NCBI RefSeq assembly: GCF_002777255.1
Contig: NZ_CP017634.1
Location: forward strand, 3,112,903-3,176,902
Origin: Candidatus Formimonas warabiya
GTDB taxonomy: Bacteria; Bacillota; Dehalobacteriia; Dehalobacteriales; Dehalobacteriaceae
Direction of reading: 5' to 3'
Length of the DNA stretch: 64,000 bases
Shown: in pieces, positions 18,054 through 26,034 of the stretch
Layout of the letters: each line of letters starts with the position of its first letter
How positions within the stretch are numbered: the stretch's first letter is position 1
Translations under genes and position numbers: made by a program
Notes under the pieces: model-generated
Told to the model about the DNA's origin: nothing
Database searches by the model: none
What the model saw: the letters and a program-made list of their open reading frames with translations, nothing else

Positions 18054-18230
18054 TTAGGATTGTTCCTCATGTCCTTTAATATGATTATTCTTCTTAGAGC
18101 TCCATGTTTTAATACAATTAATAATTATTGGTAAGACTGATACCAGAATTATAATAAGCACTACTATCGGAAAATTATTTTTAACAACTGGAATATTTCC
18201 AAAGAAAAAGCCACTTAATTTCTGTCCAAG
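18054..18230 (-). pseudogene. DedA C-terminal fragment
   Basis: The minus-strand frame reads LGQKLSGFFFGNIPVVKNNF, PIVVLIIILVSVLPIIINCI, KTWSSKKNNHIKGHEEQS and stops at TAA 18054-18056. This is the C-terminal transmembrane part of a DedA protein (G-x-F-F-G-N-I-P-x-V-K is the family signature). The upstream two thirds are gone, and homology ends exactly where dispersed repeat R2 begins (18226), so the repeat or a deletion at its edge truncated the gene. Confidence 0.75.
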
Positions 18231-18405
18231 GGGGGTGTATCTTTCAACGAAAGGGTCCAGAAAACAGAAAAGGCACCACTTGAAGTGATGCGTAATTTAC
18301 CCTAAAACGCTGAGAACCCCTCGTATCAAGGAGTTTTCATTGTATCAAAGATTGAGTACCTATTTGAGATGATTAGGCTAAACTCAAATTTTGATACAGT
18401 TTAAC
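18226..18405. repeat. Dispersed intergenic repeat, copy R2
   Basis: Most complete copy of the family. It begins GGGGGGTGTATCTTTCAACGAAAGGGT, continues through the ACAGAAAA-GGCACC block and the CCTCGTATCAAGGAGTTTTC hairpin, and ends with long inverted arms GTATCAAAGATTGAGT (18342-18357) and ACTCAAATTTTGATAC (18381-18396). The left edge cuts into a dedA remnant. From 18406 to 18604 no gene is visible. Confidence 0.7.
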
Positions 18406-18604
18406 GTAATGGTTTTTTTCTTCTCATTTCTCTAAACATTATCACACCTCATCTCCTGAATATTATTGATTTTAACATAGCAAGTTATCTAAAGTTAAAA
18501 CAAGTAAAAAAAGCCAACAGAAATATCATAAAATATCTCCCATAGAATATTTTTGAAAATACTTTTTGAAATCCTATTGACAACGATTAGCTGGTCTTGT
18601 CCCC

Positions 18605-20617
18605 TTATTTTCGATTTTTTTCATATCGTCTTGCCCCAACATATCGTGGAGTCCAATAACTATCTGAGATATTCAGATCACGAATCGCTACACCTTCAGA
18701 TTCTGTTACGATGATAAGCTGCCCATTTCCAATATATAGTCCTGGTAATAATACTTTGTCGGATCCTTCGAAGAATAGAACATCTCCAATATTTAAATTT
18801 TCCCTTTTTATTTCCTTTCCTAAAGCCCATTGTTGAAATGAATATCTTGGCAGATCTATGCCTGAACCTTTTTTCAAAACATATTGTATAAATCCGGTGT
18901 GATCAAAGCCTTCTATGGTATTTCCCCCTGCTAAGTAAGGTATCCCCAGGGTTTTATATGCTTCTTCAACTACTCTGGAATCCCGTCTCAAACTAAGGGA
19001 GTCGAAGCGCTTTACTTCTAAATAGCGATCCATCAAATATTGCCCCAAATAGCTGATTGTAGTCATTCCTTCGTCACCGGATGCATGAATGATATAATTG
19101 TTTCCCAGATAAATTGCAGCATGGCCTGTTTTCCCATCCTGCTCCCATTTTCCTTGAAAATAAATCACGTCTCCAGGGCGCTTGTTTTCAAAATCGATCG
19201 TTTCACCCACTTCAATCTGTTTATAAGTTATGCGAGGCAAATAAATGTTTTTGGCATCTCTAAAGACTGTCTGAACTAAGTAAGAGCAGTCAAAACCATC
19301 AAGTGTTTCTCCGCCTAACAAATAAGGAGTTCCTATATATTTCATTGCTTCCCGGACAATTGGATTCTCATGTTCCCGATAACTTTCAGGCTGAGAATAA
19401 TATATATCTGCCTCCGTCAGTCGTTTTGCGCCTTTATATATTCCTGACCAATACGTGCTCTCAATATCCCTTTCCGCAACGCCTTCTGTTGTCTGAACGA
19501 TAAATATACCATTTCCTTTATAAATGCCGGGTATAAGACTGCTTTCCTGGAAAAACACCAGGTCTCCGGCCTGAAGATTTTCTTTAGAAATGGCTTCGCC
19601 TATTTCATAGATTCTGTCGGAAAAGACAGATAGCTGTATGTCGAGAACATCTTTAAAAACATAACGTACAAAATTATTCGTATTAAAGCCTTCGCTTGGC
19701 GATTTTCCTGCTGAGTTATAGGGCGTTCCAAGCAGATCCATGGCCTTTTTTACTATTGGGTTGTTAACGGTGGTGGCTCCCTCAATAATATCCTTTGTAA
19801 ACCTTCTTGCTCCCAGCAGCCTGGACTTCCAATAATCACTTGTTTCAAGATCTGCCACAGCAACCCCGTTAGTTGTAACGATAACAAAAATCCCATTGTC
19901 TATGTAAATTCCCGGTAGCCGTACACCGTTGCCTTGAAAGAATAGGACATCACCGGTTTCGAGATCAGCCGTATCTACTTCCAGACCTACTCGCCATTGT
20001 TCGTTTGATGTTCTTGGAAAATCCGGTTCGTATACTTCCCTAAAAACGTATTGTACAAGGCCTGAATGATCAAAGCCCCCTGGATCATTACCTCCAAGCT
20101 CATAAGGAGCCCCTACCAATTCCAAAGCTTTTACGGCCGCAGGATTTAATTTGTCAGCTATATTTGTATAGCGCCTTGCGCCTTTATACCGCTCCCTCCA
20201 ATAGGAATCTTCTGCTATATTCCGTATTACTACACCTTCATCTGTCGTTACAACAATAATGATATCATCGCCTTTATATATTGCCGGTATTAGGCTGCTG
20301 CTTCCGGTAAAGAAAAGAACATCTCCAGGCTGTATTTCACTATGTTTTATAGGTTCACCCAGTTTCCATAACTGGGAAGGCGATCCGGGAAGGACTATAC
20401 TCTCTCCCTCTCTAAATACATACTGAATAAACCCGGTGCTGTTAAACCCTTCCTCTGGTGTATTTCCTCCTTCTTTAAAAGGTTTGCCTATTAAATTTTC
20501 TGCATGTGAAACCGTCTGGATTTCAGTCTCATTATCATAACCGTAAGCTGGGACTACAAAAGTTAACATAATCCATAGGGCTAACCAGATGGCATTTAGT
20601 TTTTTTAACAGGTTCAT
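18605..20617 (-). CDS. Secreted protein with five tandem NlpC/P60-like modules, one catalytic
   Basis: A 670-residue protein with signal peptide (IWLALWIMLTFVVPAYG) and five repeats of about 125 residues that each follow the NlpC/P60 pattern: G-x-P-Y/F-x-x-G-G, then F-D/N-C-S-G-x-x-Q-Y-V-F, then P-G-D-V-L/I-F-F, then I-Y-x-G-N/D. Only module 4 (about residues 410-530) keeps the catalytic Cys (FDCSYLVQTVF) and His (GHAAIYLGNNYIIHASG). Modules 1, 2, 3 and 5 have FNST, FDHS, FNTN and FDHT in place of FDCS and lack the His. It probably cleaves peptidoglycan stem peptides with one domain while the others bind wall material; the binding role is inference. ATG 20617 has an AGGAGG ribosome binding site. 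Confidence 0.85.
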   Translation of the reverse strand: MNLLKKLNAIWLALWIMLTFVVPAYGYDNETEIQTVSHAENLIGKPFKEGGNTPEEGFNSTGFIQYVFREGESIVLPGSPSQLWKLGEPIKHSEIQPGDVLFFTGSSSLIPAIYKGDDIIIVVTTDEGVVIRNIAEDSYWRERYKGARRYTNIADKLNPAAVKALELVGAPYELGGNDPGGFDHSGLVQYVFREVYEPDFPRTSNEQWRVGLEVDTADLETGDVLFFQGNGVRLPGIYIDNGIFVIVTTNGVAVADLETSDYWKSRLLGARRFTKDIIEGATTVNNPIVKKAMDLLGTPYNSAGKSPSEGFNTNNFVRYVFKDVLDIQLSVFSDRIYEIGEAISKENLQAGDLVFFQESSLIPGIYKGNGIFIVQTTEGVAERDIESTYWSGIYKGAKRLTEADIYYSQPESYREHENPIVREAMKYIGTPYLLGGETLDGFDCSYLVQTVFRDAKNIYLPRITYKQIEVGETIDFENKRPGDVIYFQGKWEQDGKTGHAAIYLGNNYIIHASGDEGMTTISYLGQYLMDRYLEVKRFDSLSLRRDSRVVEEAYKTLGIPYLAGGNTIEGFDHTGFIQYVLKKGSGIDLPRYSFQQWALGKEIKRENLNIGDVLFFEGSDKVLLPGLYIGNGQLIIVTESEGVAIRDLNISDSYWTPRYVGARRYEKNRK

Positions 20618-20896
20618 TTTTTACCTCCTAACTTAGTCTTTCTGATGAATGCCATATTTTTACTTATTATAAAGGATATCTTCTTGTATTGCAGCAATGA
20701 TCGTCTTCTTTTAATAATCTTTCATATTTTCGCAAAACATTTTCATGGTTTGGCATAATCTTGTTAATATTCACCGGTATCATTACCGGAAAAGGGGATG
20801 GCAGAATCTCTGGAGAGTCTGACTTTTGTCAGGTAATTAAAACACTGGCGAAAGGGGGACAAACATGGGGTTAAAAAAAGTTTGCTTGACTAAATG
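20618..20896. other. Intergenic region without a recognisable gene
   Basis: About 280 bp upstream of the NlpC/P60 gene, AT-rich, presumably carrying its promoter. I see no open frame with family features. Confidence 0.4.
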
Positions 20897-20937
20897 AAAC
20901 TGGGATGCTCCACAGAATGTGCACCATCCCAGTTTTT
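20897..20937 (+). terminator. Rho-independent terminator
   Basis: AAACTGGGATG and CATCCCAG pair around a loop that contains a second small stem (CCACA/TGTG), followed by TTTTT on the plus strand. The plus-strand gene it served is no longer recognisable. Confidence 0.6.
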
Positions 20938-20960
20938 ATTGGCAAGTTAGGCGAATATAG

Positions 20961-21206
20961 ATGCGAGGGCTTTTTCTTAGCAGGTTTAGTACCAGAAGGT
21001 ATCAATATAACAGAGAAGTTTATCAAGTTGTAACCGGCGGAGGGGGAGCACCGTTAAGCGACGCATATTCCAGTAAAAAAGGGGTTATTGTCCCTCCAAT
21101 TCCTGAATATCACTTTGTAGTTGTAAATGTTGAGGATGATCTTATTATGGTTCATGCCATTTCTCATGAAGAAAGGACCATAGACCAGTTTGCCTTATCC
21201 AAATAA
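20961..21206 (+). pseudogene. Metallophosphoesterase C-terminal fragment
   Basis: The 81-codon frame contains REVYQVVTGGGGAPLSDAY and PIPEYHFVVVNVEDDLIMVH, which is the C-terminal end of a calcineurin-like metallophosphoesterase (G-G-G-G-A-P-L followed by H-F/Y-V-V-V-N-V-x-x-D). All metal-binding motifs (D-x-H, G-D-x-x-D, G-N-H-E) are missing. The N-terminal 20 residues look unrelated and there is no ribosome binding site. Confidence 0.6.
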
Positions 21207-21277
21207 AACAAAGCTTAAAAAACTTAAATCTCTCTTAGACTGAACAGAGCCCCTAAAAATGGACAGTGAAATAAAAT

Positions 21278-21470
21278 ACCCCCAAGGGGTGCATTTTGAC
21301 TTGTGCGTTTTAGGGGTTCTGCGCCACGATGTGGTGCAAGAACAGAAAAAGCGCCGCTTTTAAACAGTGCCAATTTGCTCTAAAATGCCGAAAATCTCTT
21401 GTATCAATGGACTCCAGTTGTATCAAAGATTGAGAACTTATTTAAGATGATTAAACTCAAACTTTGATAC
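21278..21470. repeat. Dispersed intergenic repeat, copy R3
   Basis: A diverged copy: CCCCCAAGGGGTGCATTTTGAC start, GTGGTGCAAGAACAGAAAAAGCGCC block, degraded CTCTTGTATCAATGGACTCC hairpin, and intact terminal inverted arms GTATCAAAGATTGAG (21420-21434) and CTCAAACTTTGATAC (21456-21470). It lies between the metallophosphoesterase fragment and the cupin gene. Confidence 0.65.
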
Positions 21471-21609
21471 TAATTAACGTTATAAATAATATTAGATGGG
21501 CTTGACTATGAATATTAGCAAAATCCAACTCCAATGTATGGGTTCATACACATCCCGAACGTAGAGAACATATGATAACATAAAAAGTCTGTGAAAGGGA
21601 TGAACAAAA

Positions 21610-22212
21610 ATGTATTTTCCGTATAATCCGTATCCTTGTCCTTATTACTTTTGCCCAACAAGGTATAACCCGGGCAATATGAACAATGTTTGTAATATGT
21701 ATTCATATCCCTACTACCGCAACGAACCAATGCAAAACTCTAGCTTTCCAAACCAGTCTACTAAACAGTATAATCCACCTGTTAATCAATCAAATAATGG
21801 TCCTATTATTTTGAAAGATTATGGGCCGGCACCGTTTGTAGTTAATATCGAAGAGGCTACTAAACAAAATAACAATTTCCGTACTGCTTTATGGACAGGA
21901 AATCATCTACAGCTTACCTTGATGAGCATTCCTGTTGGGGAGGACATTGGCTTGGAAATACATATCGATCATGATCAATTCATACGTATTGAAGAAGGCC
22001 AGGGGATTGTAAAGATGGGTGATAGAAAGGATAGGCTATATTTTCAAGAAAAAGCGTCTGATGACTATGCGATCTTTATTCCTGCTGGAACATGGCACAA
22101 TCTAATCAATACTGGCAATAAACCAATTAAATTGTATTCCATTTATGCGCCCCCTCAGCATCCAAAGGGAACTGTTCATGCAACTAAGGCAGATGCGGAA
22201 GCTGCTGAGTAA
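21610..22212 (+). CDS. Cupin protein with Tyr/Pro/Asn-rich N-terminal extension
   Basis: A 200-residue protein. Residues 1-65 are low complexity, rich in Tyr, Pro, Asn and Cys (MYFPYNPYPCPYYFCP, then NMNNVCNMYSYPYY), like spore coat or outer-layer proteins. Residues about 75-190 are a single cupin barrel with the metal ligands of motif 1 (GLEIHIDHDQFIRIEEGQG) and motif 2 (PAGTWHNLIN). Cupins of this subgroup resemble mannose-6-phosphate isomerase-like proteins. A spore-coat-associated role is inferred from the N-terminus only. The ribosome binding site is AAAGGGATG about 7 nt before the ATG. Confidence 0.78.
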   Translation: MYFPYNPYPCPYYFCPTRYNPGNMNNVCNMYSYPYYRNEPMQNSSFPNQSTKQYNPPVNQSNNGPIILKDYGPAPFVVNIEEATKQNNNFRTALWTGNHLQLTLMSIPVGEDIGLEIHIDHDQFIRIEEGQGIVKMGDRKDRLYFQEKASDDYAIFIPAGTWHNLINTGNKPIKLYSIYAPPQHPKGTVHATKADAEAAE

Positions 22213-22228
22213 AACTACAGCTTTATAT

Positions 22229-22275
22229 AAAATAGCCTTCATGATAATCAAATTATCATTGAAAGCTATTTTTTT
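22229..22275 (+). terminator. Terminator of the cupin gene
   Basis: Arms AAATAGC-TTCA-TGATAAT and ATTATCA-TTGAA-GCTATTT pair around CAA with one bulge, followed by TTTTTT. It lies about 20 bp after the cupin stop. Confidence 0.75.
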
Positions 22276-22481
22276 ATGTCAAAAAGAAAAATTAGCTCTA
22301 TCCCAACGTTCCGTAATTAGCTTCACAATGTCATCTTCTTTCTTCTAAAATCGAAAAACTTTTTTACTTAACGTATCCATCCCAAACGGCTTAAAAGCGG
22401 TTGTGATAATTTCTGTATTTTAATGATTTACACACCTAGTATTAATTACATATACTCCCGCCGCAAGCAAGGAGTTTTTTC

Positions 22482-23678
22482 TTACCATTCCCCCTGAATT
22501 TCAGAGGATCTGTGATCAGCAATAAAATCAGGTTTATCGAAGTAGTTTCCATTGCGCCCAAAAGTAGTATCGACATTTATCCATCTTCCTTCATCGGAAG
22601 AATAAACTTGATTCCAAGCGTGACCGCCCCATGCAGTTCCGTTGTATCCCAGCCCTGTAACCAGGCGGACTTTTAGACCTACTGCCCGACACATTGATAC
22701 ATAGAGACACGAATAATCAAAACATATGCCTTTTCTGGTATTAAACGCAATGATTGATCCTGAATCAATTTGATTAGTACCACGATTCACTTCAACTGCT
22801 TTGTTATAATCGTAGTCAATATTTCCAACTATCCATCGATAAATTAAATATGCTTTCCTGGTACTGCTTTTCTCATTACCCACTATTACGCTGGCAGTCT
22901 GATTAATATCCGCATTGGACTGAACAGCTTTGTCCAGGGTGACCCCATTAAAGTACTTAATGATAAGGCCGTTGTCTGGTTGCTGTAACGATGGATCGGT
23001 TTCATATCCCTGGCTGTCGTCCGGAATAACTATTTTCATGGTATCGGCTATAGATTCATTTATAATAACCGGAATGTTTTTAGCTAAATTAGAATTAAGA
23101 ACCGGAGATAATACTTCTGCATGCAGTTTTTGATAAATACCTGATTGATTCATCCAACCAGATAACGCCGGAGATGGATTATAATAAGAAAAGAAATTAA
23201 GTGCCATACCTGCCAGAAAAACAAAAACCGCCACTCTGGGAACCTGTATCACAGCCCCGGTAATACTTTTTACAACTTGACCCCCGGCGGCTAACAAAGA
23301 ATACAATCCGTCAGACAACGGGCACAGAACAGATCGGTAAAATACACCTTGAAACAGTCGCAGGATAGACGAGATCAATAATAGTATTATGGGTACGATC
23401 ACTATATAAATCAGAACATCCTGTCCATAGAGAAGGGTCTGGATGTCTGGCGGAATCAGGCTATAGATTTCCTTGAAGCACCCGCTGGTATGATCAAAAA
23501 AGACCCCTTTGGTCAGGTATATGGAAAAAAACAACCCTGCTAAAAAAAGCAGATTGTCAAACAAAGACCAAAGAGAGCGGCGAACCCCTTCTCTGGTAAA
23601 TTGCTTAAAAGCACCTATTATGACTGGTAAAGCTGCAATCAAAACTAGCGCCAGGGTTATTGGATTAATGTTTAACAA
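22482..23678 (-). CDS. Membrane-anchored transglutaminase-like protein
   Basis: A 398-residue protein. The first about 170 residues contain four or five transmembrane helices with a CvpA-like flavour (TLALVLIAALPVIIGAFKQF, DVLIYIVIVPIILLLISSIL, VAVFVFLAGMALNFFSYY). The C-terminal third is a transglutaminase-like core with the triad Cys in RKGICFDYSCLYVSMCRAVG, His in WGGHAWNQVY and Asp in WINVDTTFG. The domain would lie outside the membrane. Such proteins act as proteases or cross-linkers; substrate unknown. The last residues (DKPDFIADHRSSEIQGEW) complete the fold, so the protein looks intact. Confidence 0.8.
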   Translation of the reverse strand: MLNINPITLALVLIAALPVIIGAFKQFTREGVRRSLWSLFDNLLFLAGLFFSIYLTKGVFFDHTSGCFKEIYSLIPPDIQTLLYGQDVLIYIVIVPIILLLISSILRLFQGVFYRSVLCPLSDGLYSLLAAGGQVVKSITGAVIQVPRVAVFVFLAGMALNFFSYYNPSPALSGWMNQSGIYQKLHAEVLSPVLNSNLAKNIPVIINESIADTMKIVIPDDSQGYETDPSLQQPDNGLIIKYFNGVTLDKAVQSNADINQTASVIVGNEKSSTRKAYLIYRWIVGNIDYDYNKAVEVNRGTNQIDSGSIIAFNTRKGICFDYSCLYVSMCRAVGLKVRLVTGLGYNGTAWGGHAWNQVYSSDEGRWINVDTTFGRNGNYFDKPDFIADHRSSEIQGEW

Positions 23679-24164
23679 AACTTATCATCCCACCAACATT
23701 TTTTACTTTTTATTATAATACCTATTGGCAATTGAAATCTCATGGTTATTCCTTCCATGTAAATGTCAAGACCTACTAAACTTTCTATAATATCTTTAAA
23801 CAAAAAAGAACTATGGATTTTTTCACAGTTCTTCTTCTAAAATTTGTGGATTAATAGTGAAAAAAAGATTTTTGAGATTATCTAAACTCTGCTGCCAACC
23901 GGACCAACAAATTTAGACTTTGTTTATTCTTTAATTTTCTGTCGTTACCCGCAGCCAATCGATATAACAAAGTCTTTTTGTGTTCCCGTTATCAAGCTTC
24001 ATACGATCATCCCCCACATGCTATCATCATATCATAATCTATCTCTTATATAATACATTCTTTCAATATGGTTGTATCATAAATCCTGGAATCATCCTAT
24101 GATTAAACTATTTTCATTAGTGTGAGAATTGTGAAAATCTAAGCCTTCAATCTTCTTTGTAGAT
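23679..24164. other. Gene-free AT-rich interval
   Basis: About 490 bp with no recognisable gene. AAGAACTATG and CACAGTTCTT at 23807-23835 can form a hairpin flanking a T-run. Otherwise I see nothing. Confidence 0.4.
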
Positions 24165-24425
24165 TTATCTTTTTAAATACCTTCGGATGCAGCTTGTCCT
24201 ACTATCAATTTTAATATGATTTTCACAGTCTTCACATCGTATATTTGCAAATGGACATAGTTCTTTACAAAAATGCTCAGATGCAGCCGCAACCGCATTC
24301 AGTGCATCATCTGACAGCTCGATTACTCTATTTTGTGATTTTTCATATGATTTTTTCATTTTATTAAAAAGTTCATCTCTAAATCTTGCCTCCTTGGAAA
24401 AATCATACTTTGTAAAATCAAACAT
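24165..24425 (-). CDS. Cys-rich peptide with RiPP-like leader
   Basis: An 86-residue peptide. The first about 50 residues are charged and helical and end in VIELSDDALNAVAAAS, which resembles the leader end (E-L-S-D-x-x-L-x-x-V-A-G/A) of Nif11/NHLP and double-glycine-type precursors. The remaining about 36 residues carry six Cys (HFCKELCPFANIRCEDCEN, then SRTSCIRR), as a core peptide might. The ribosome binding site is GGGGTAAGG. Nearby are a STAS protein, a degenerate ATPase and a truncated HlyD-like start typical of NHLM export loci. A precursor role is inference; it could instead be a small metal-binding protein. Confidence 0.5.
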   Translation of the reverse strand: MFDFTKYDFSKEARFRDELFNKMKKSYEKSQNRVIELSDDALNAVAAASEHFCKELCPFANIRCEDCENHIKIDSRTSCIRRYLKR

Positions 24426-24601
24426 TCCTTACCCCCATCCCAAGTGATATGAAACAGACTTATTTGGCTTTTTGCAAAACTTAATATCTATAAATCACCT
24501 TATCTCTTATTAGGATAGACACAAATTCCTGGTTTGTTGAACAATAGAAATTTGATTGATTTTCACTTCATTCACAAAGTATATCTTATTGGCTGCATTG
24601 C

Positions 24602-24904
24602 TTATTCAATAGTTAGTATTCCCGCAAAACCAGTCACTTCAAACACTTCCTTAACATTTTCGTTTGCATTGATAACTTTCATTGTTGTAGCAAGTGCATT
24701 CATTTTCTTCTGTGCTGTAAGGAGCACTCTAAGCCCTGCACTGCTTATATAATCCAATGCTTCAAAATCAAAGACAAGATCTATTGACCCCTCTTCAAAT
24801 ACCTTTGAAAGTTCTTCCCCCAGTTTGCTGCTGGTTACAGAATCAAGTCTGCCCGAAAGTGTCAAGGTTATTACATTTTCATTCTTAGTTCTTTTTATAT
24901 CCAC
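24602..24904 (-). CDS. STAS-domain anti-sigma factor antagonist
   Basis: A 100-residue single STAS domain: ITLTLSGRLDSVTSSKLGEE and the phosphorylation-site loop DLVFDFEALDYISSAGLRVLL, where the second Ser of ISSAG is the usual phospho-acceptor. Proteins of this type bind an HATPase anti-sigma kinase and free the sigma factor when unphosphorylated. The adjacent upstream gene encodes a kinase-like ATPase remnant. No SpoIIE-type phosphatase or sigma factor is in the neighbourhood. Confidence 0.85.
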   Translation of the reverse strand: MDIKRTKNENVITLTLSGRLDSVTSSKLGEELSKVFEEGSIDLVFDFEALDYISSAGLRVLLTAQKKMNALATTMKVINANENVKEVFEVTGFAGILTIE

Positions 24905-24924
24905 AATAATTCTCCATTCTCTTC

Positions 24925-25497
24925 TTATTTTGATTTTTTTATAACAAGCTCTGCATTATTGGTTAAAACTGTTACATTAATATCGGTCGCAAATTTTTCT
25001 ATTATAGATTGTTCAATACCCTCAAATTCATCTTTTATCGACTTGTCTTCCTTCTTATCAGAATTCCATGATTCGCTCATCGACCAATAATAAGGAATCA
25101 CAGAGCAGCTTAAATCATAGCAGCAACCAGTAGCCTGCATACCTGCACCAAAAAATATTTCATCCATAATCATGCTTATTCTGCCAAGAATTCCTTTTTT
25201 AGGCGTATTGGTTTTATCTTTTGACATAGCTATAAAATCTTTTTTTTGATTTTCCTCAAGAAAAGTATTTACCTTTATATGTATATCAAAATCCTTATCA
25301 CTTGTTTCAACCCATAGTTCTCCATTATTGAATCGCAGGATATTGGAAATTGCCTTTGTACCCTCCTCTGCAAGAAGTCTGACAATAAGTACGTCTCTTG
25401 AATCAAACCCATAATAGTTTGCCAGAGCTTCTACCTTAACAAACGCTTTTTCATTTAGTTCTATTGTACCATCAAGCTTTAGTACATCACTTTTCAT
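24925..25497 (-). CDS. Degenerate anti-sigma-like ATPase protein
   Basis: A 190-residue protein 20 bp upstream of the STAS gene and in the same direction, with an AGGAGG-type ribosome binding site. The segment DVLIVRLLAEEGTKAISNIL resembles the N-box of RsbW/SpoIIAB HATPases (E-E-x-x-x-x-x-x-N). The glycine-rich G1/G2 boxes that hold ATP are not obvious; the middle has a GAGMQATGCCYDLSC segment instead. It may be a non-catalytic partner of the STAS protein. The call rests on the N-box and the neighbour, so confidence is limited. Confidence 0.5.
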   Translation of the reverse strand: MKSDVLKLDGTIELNEKAFVKVEALANYYGFDSRDVLIVRLLAEEGTKAISNILRFNNGELWVETSDKDFDIHIKVNTFLEENQKKDFIAMSKDKTNTPKKGILGRISMIMDEIFFGAGMQATGCCYDLSCSVIPYYWSMSESWNSDKKEDKSIKDEFEGIEQSIIEKFATDINVTVLTNNAELVIKKSK

Positions 25498-25552
25498 TTT
25501 TTTCTCCTCCTTAAATTTTTCTTTATTTCCATTGATATTGTGTTCTTGTTGT

Positions 25553-25675
25553 TTAGGTATTCTTCCTTAATGTTTCAGCAAAATTATTAATAATTGCATA
25601 GCTTATATCATCAATTCCGGACTTTATAACCTCAAGGCTGCCATAGGTTTCCGATAAATGTGATATACTTATCAT
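25553..25675 (-). CDS. 40-residue peptide of unknown function
   Basis: ATG at 25675 with a GGAG ribosome binding site, encoding MISISHLSETYGSLEVI and SGIDDISYAIINNFAETLRK. It fits between the ATPase-like gene and the secretion-protein remnant and is in the same direction. Not recognised; it may be a small regulator or a fragment. Confidence 0.35.
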   Translation of the reverse strand: MISISHLSETYGSLEVIKSGIDDISYAIINNFAETLRKNT

Positions 25676-25685
25676 ACTCTCAGTT

Positions 25686-25778
25686 TCACTCCTTCTCAAC
25701 CATTACTTTCATATCTGCTAAGCGCCAATACAGCTTTCTTTCTCTTTCAGCTTGAGTTTCATTTTTGCTTTTGCTCAT
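25686..25778 (-). CDS. 30-residue peptide or gene fragment
   Basis: MSKSKNETQAERERKLYW, RLADMKVMVEKE. The stop lies 10 bp before the next start, so translation coupling with the 25553-25675 frame is possible. There is no strong ribosome binding site of its own. Likely a remnant inside the decayed locus. Confidence 0.25.
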   Translation of the reverse strand: MSKSKNETQAERERKLYWRLADMKVMVEKE

Positions 25779-25856
25779 TTTCGGATCTGTTTTTTTCCGA
25801 TGTAATCGAGAAGAAGTATGAATAGCAGAAAATGATAAAGTATAATACTGCCACCA

Positions 25857-25955
25857 TTATGAGGGGTACGAAGCATTATTAAAAGTAGGCTCAAACAGCT
25901 GTTCCGGTGAAGAAATACGCTCAATCGAGCTTTTTCTGAACAAATTACTATCCAT
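25857..25955 (-). pseudogene. N-terminus of NHLM-type HlyD secretion protein
   Basis: A strong AAAGGAGG ribosome binding site precedes ATG 25955, which opens MDSNLFRKSSIERISSPEQL. This is the characteristic start of the HlyD-like periplasmic-adaptor homologue of NHLM bacteriocin export systems (N-L-F-R-K-x-x-x-E-R-x-S-S-P-E-Q-L). After 20 residues the homology stops and the frame ends at a TAA (25857-25859). The rest of the gene and the two ABC transporters are absent. Confidence 0.6.
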
Positions 25956-26034
25956 GTTAAGGCCTCCTTTAACTCAGTTGCTTCTTGTTTTATTTTTTTC
26001 CACATCTAATTTTGTTTACATGCTCATTTTGTAT

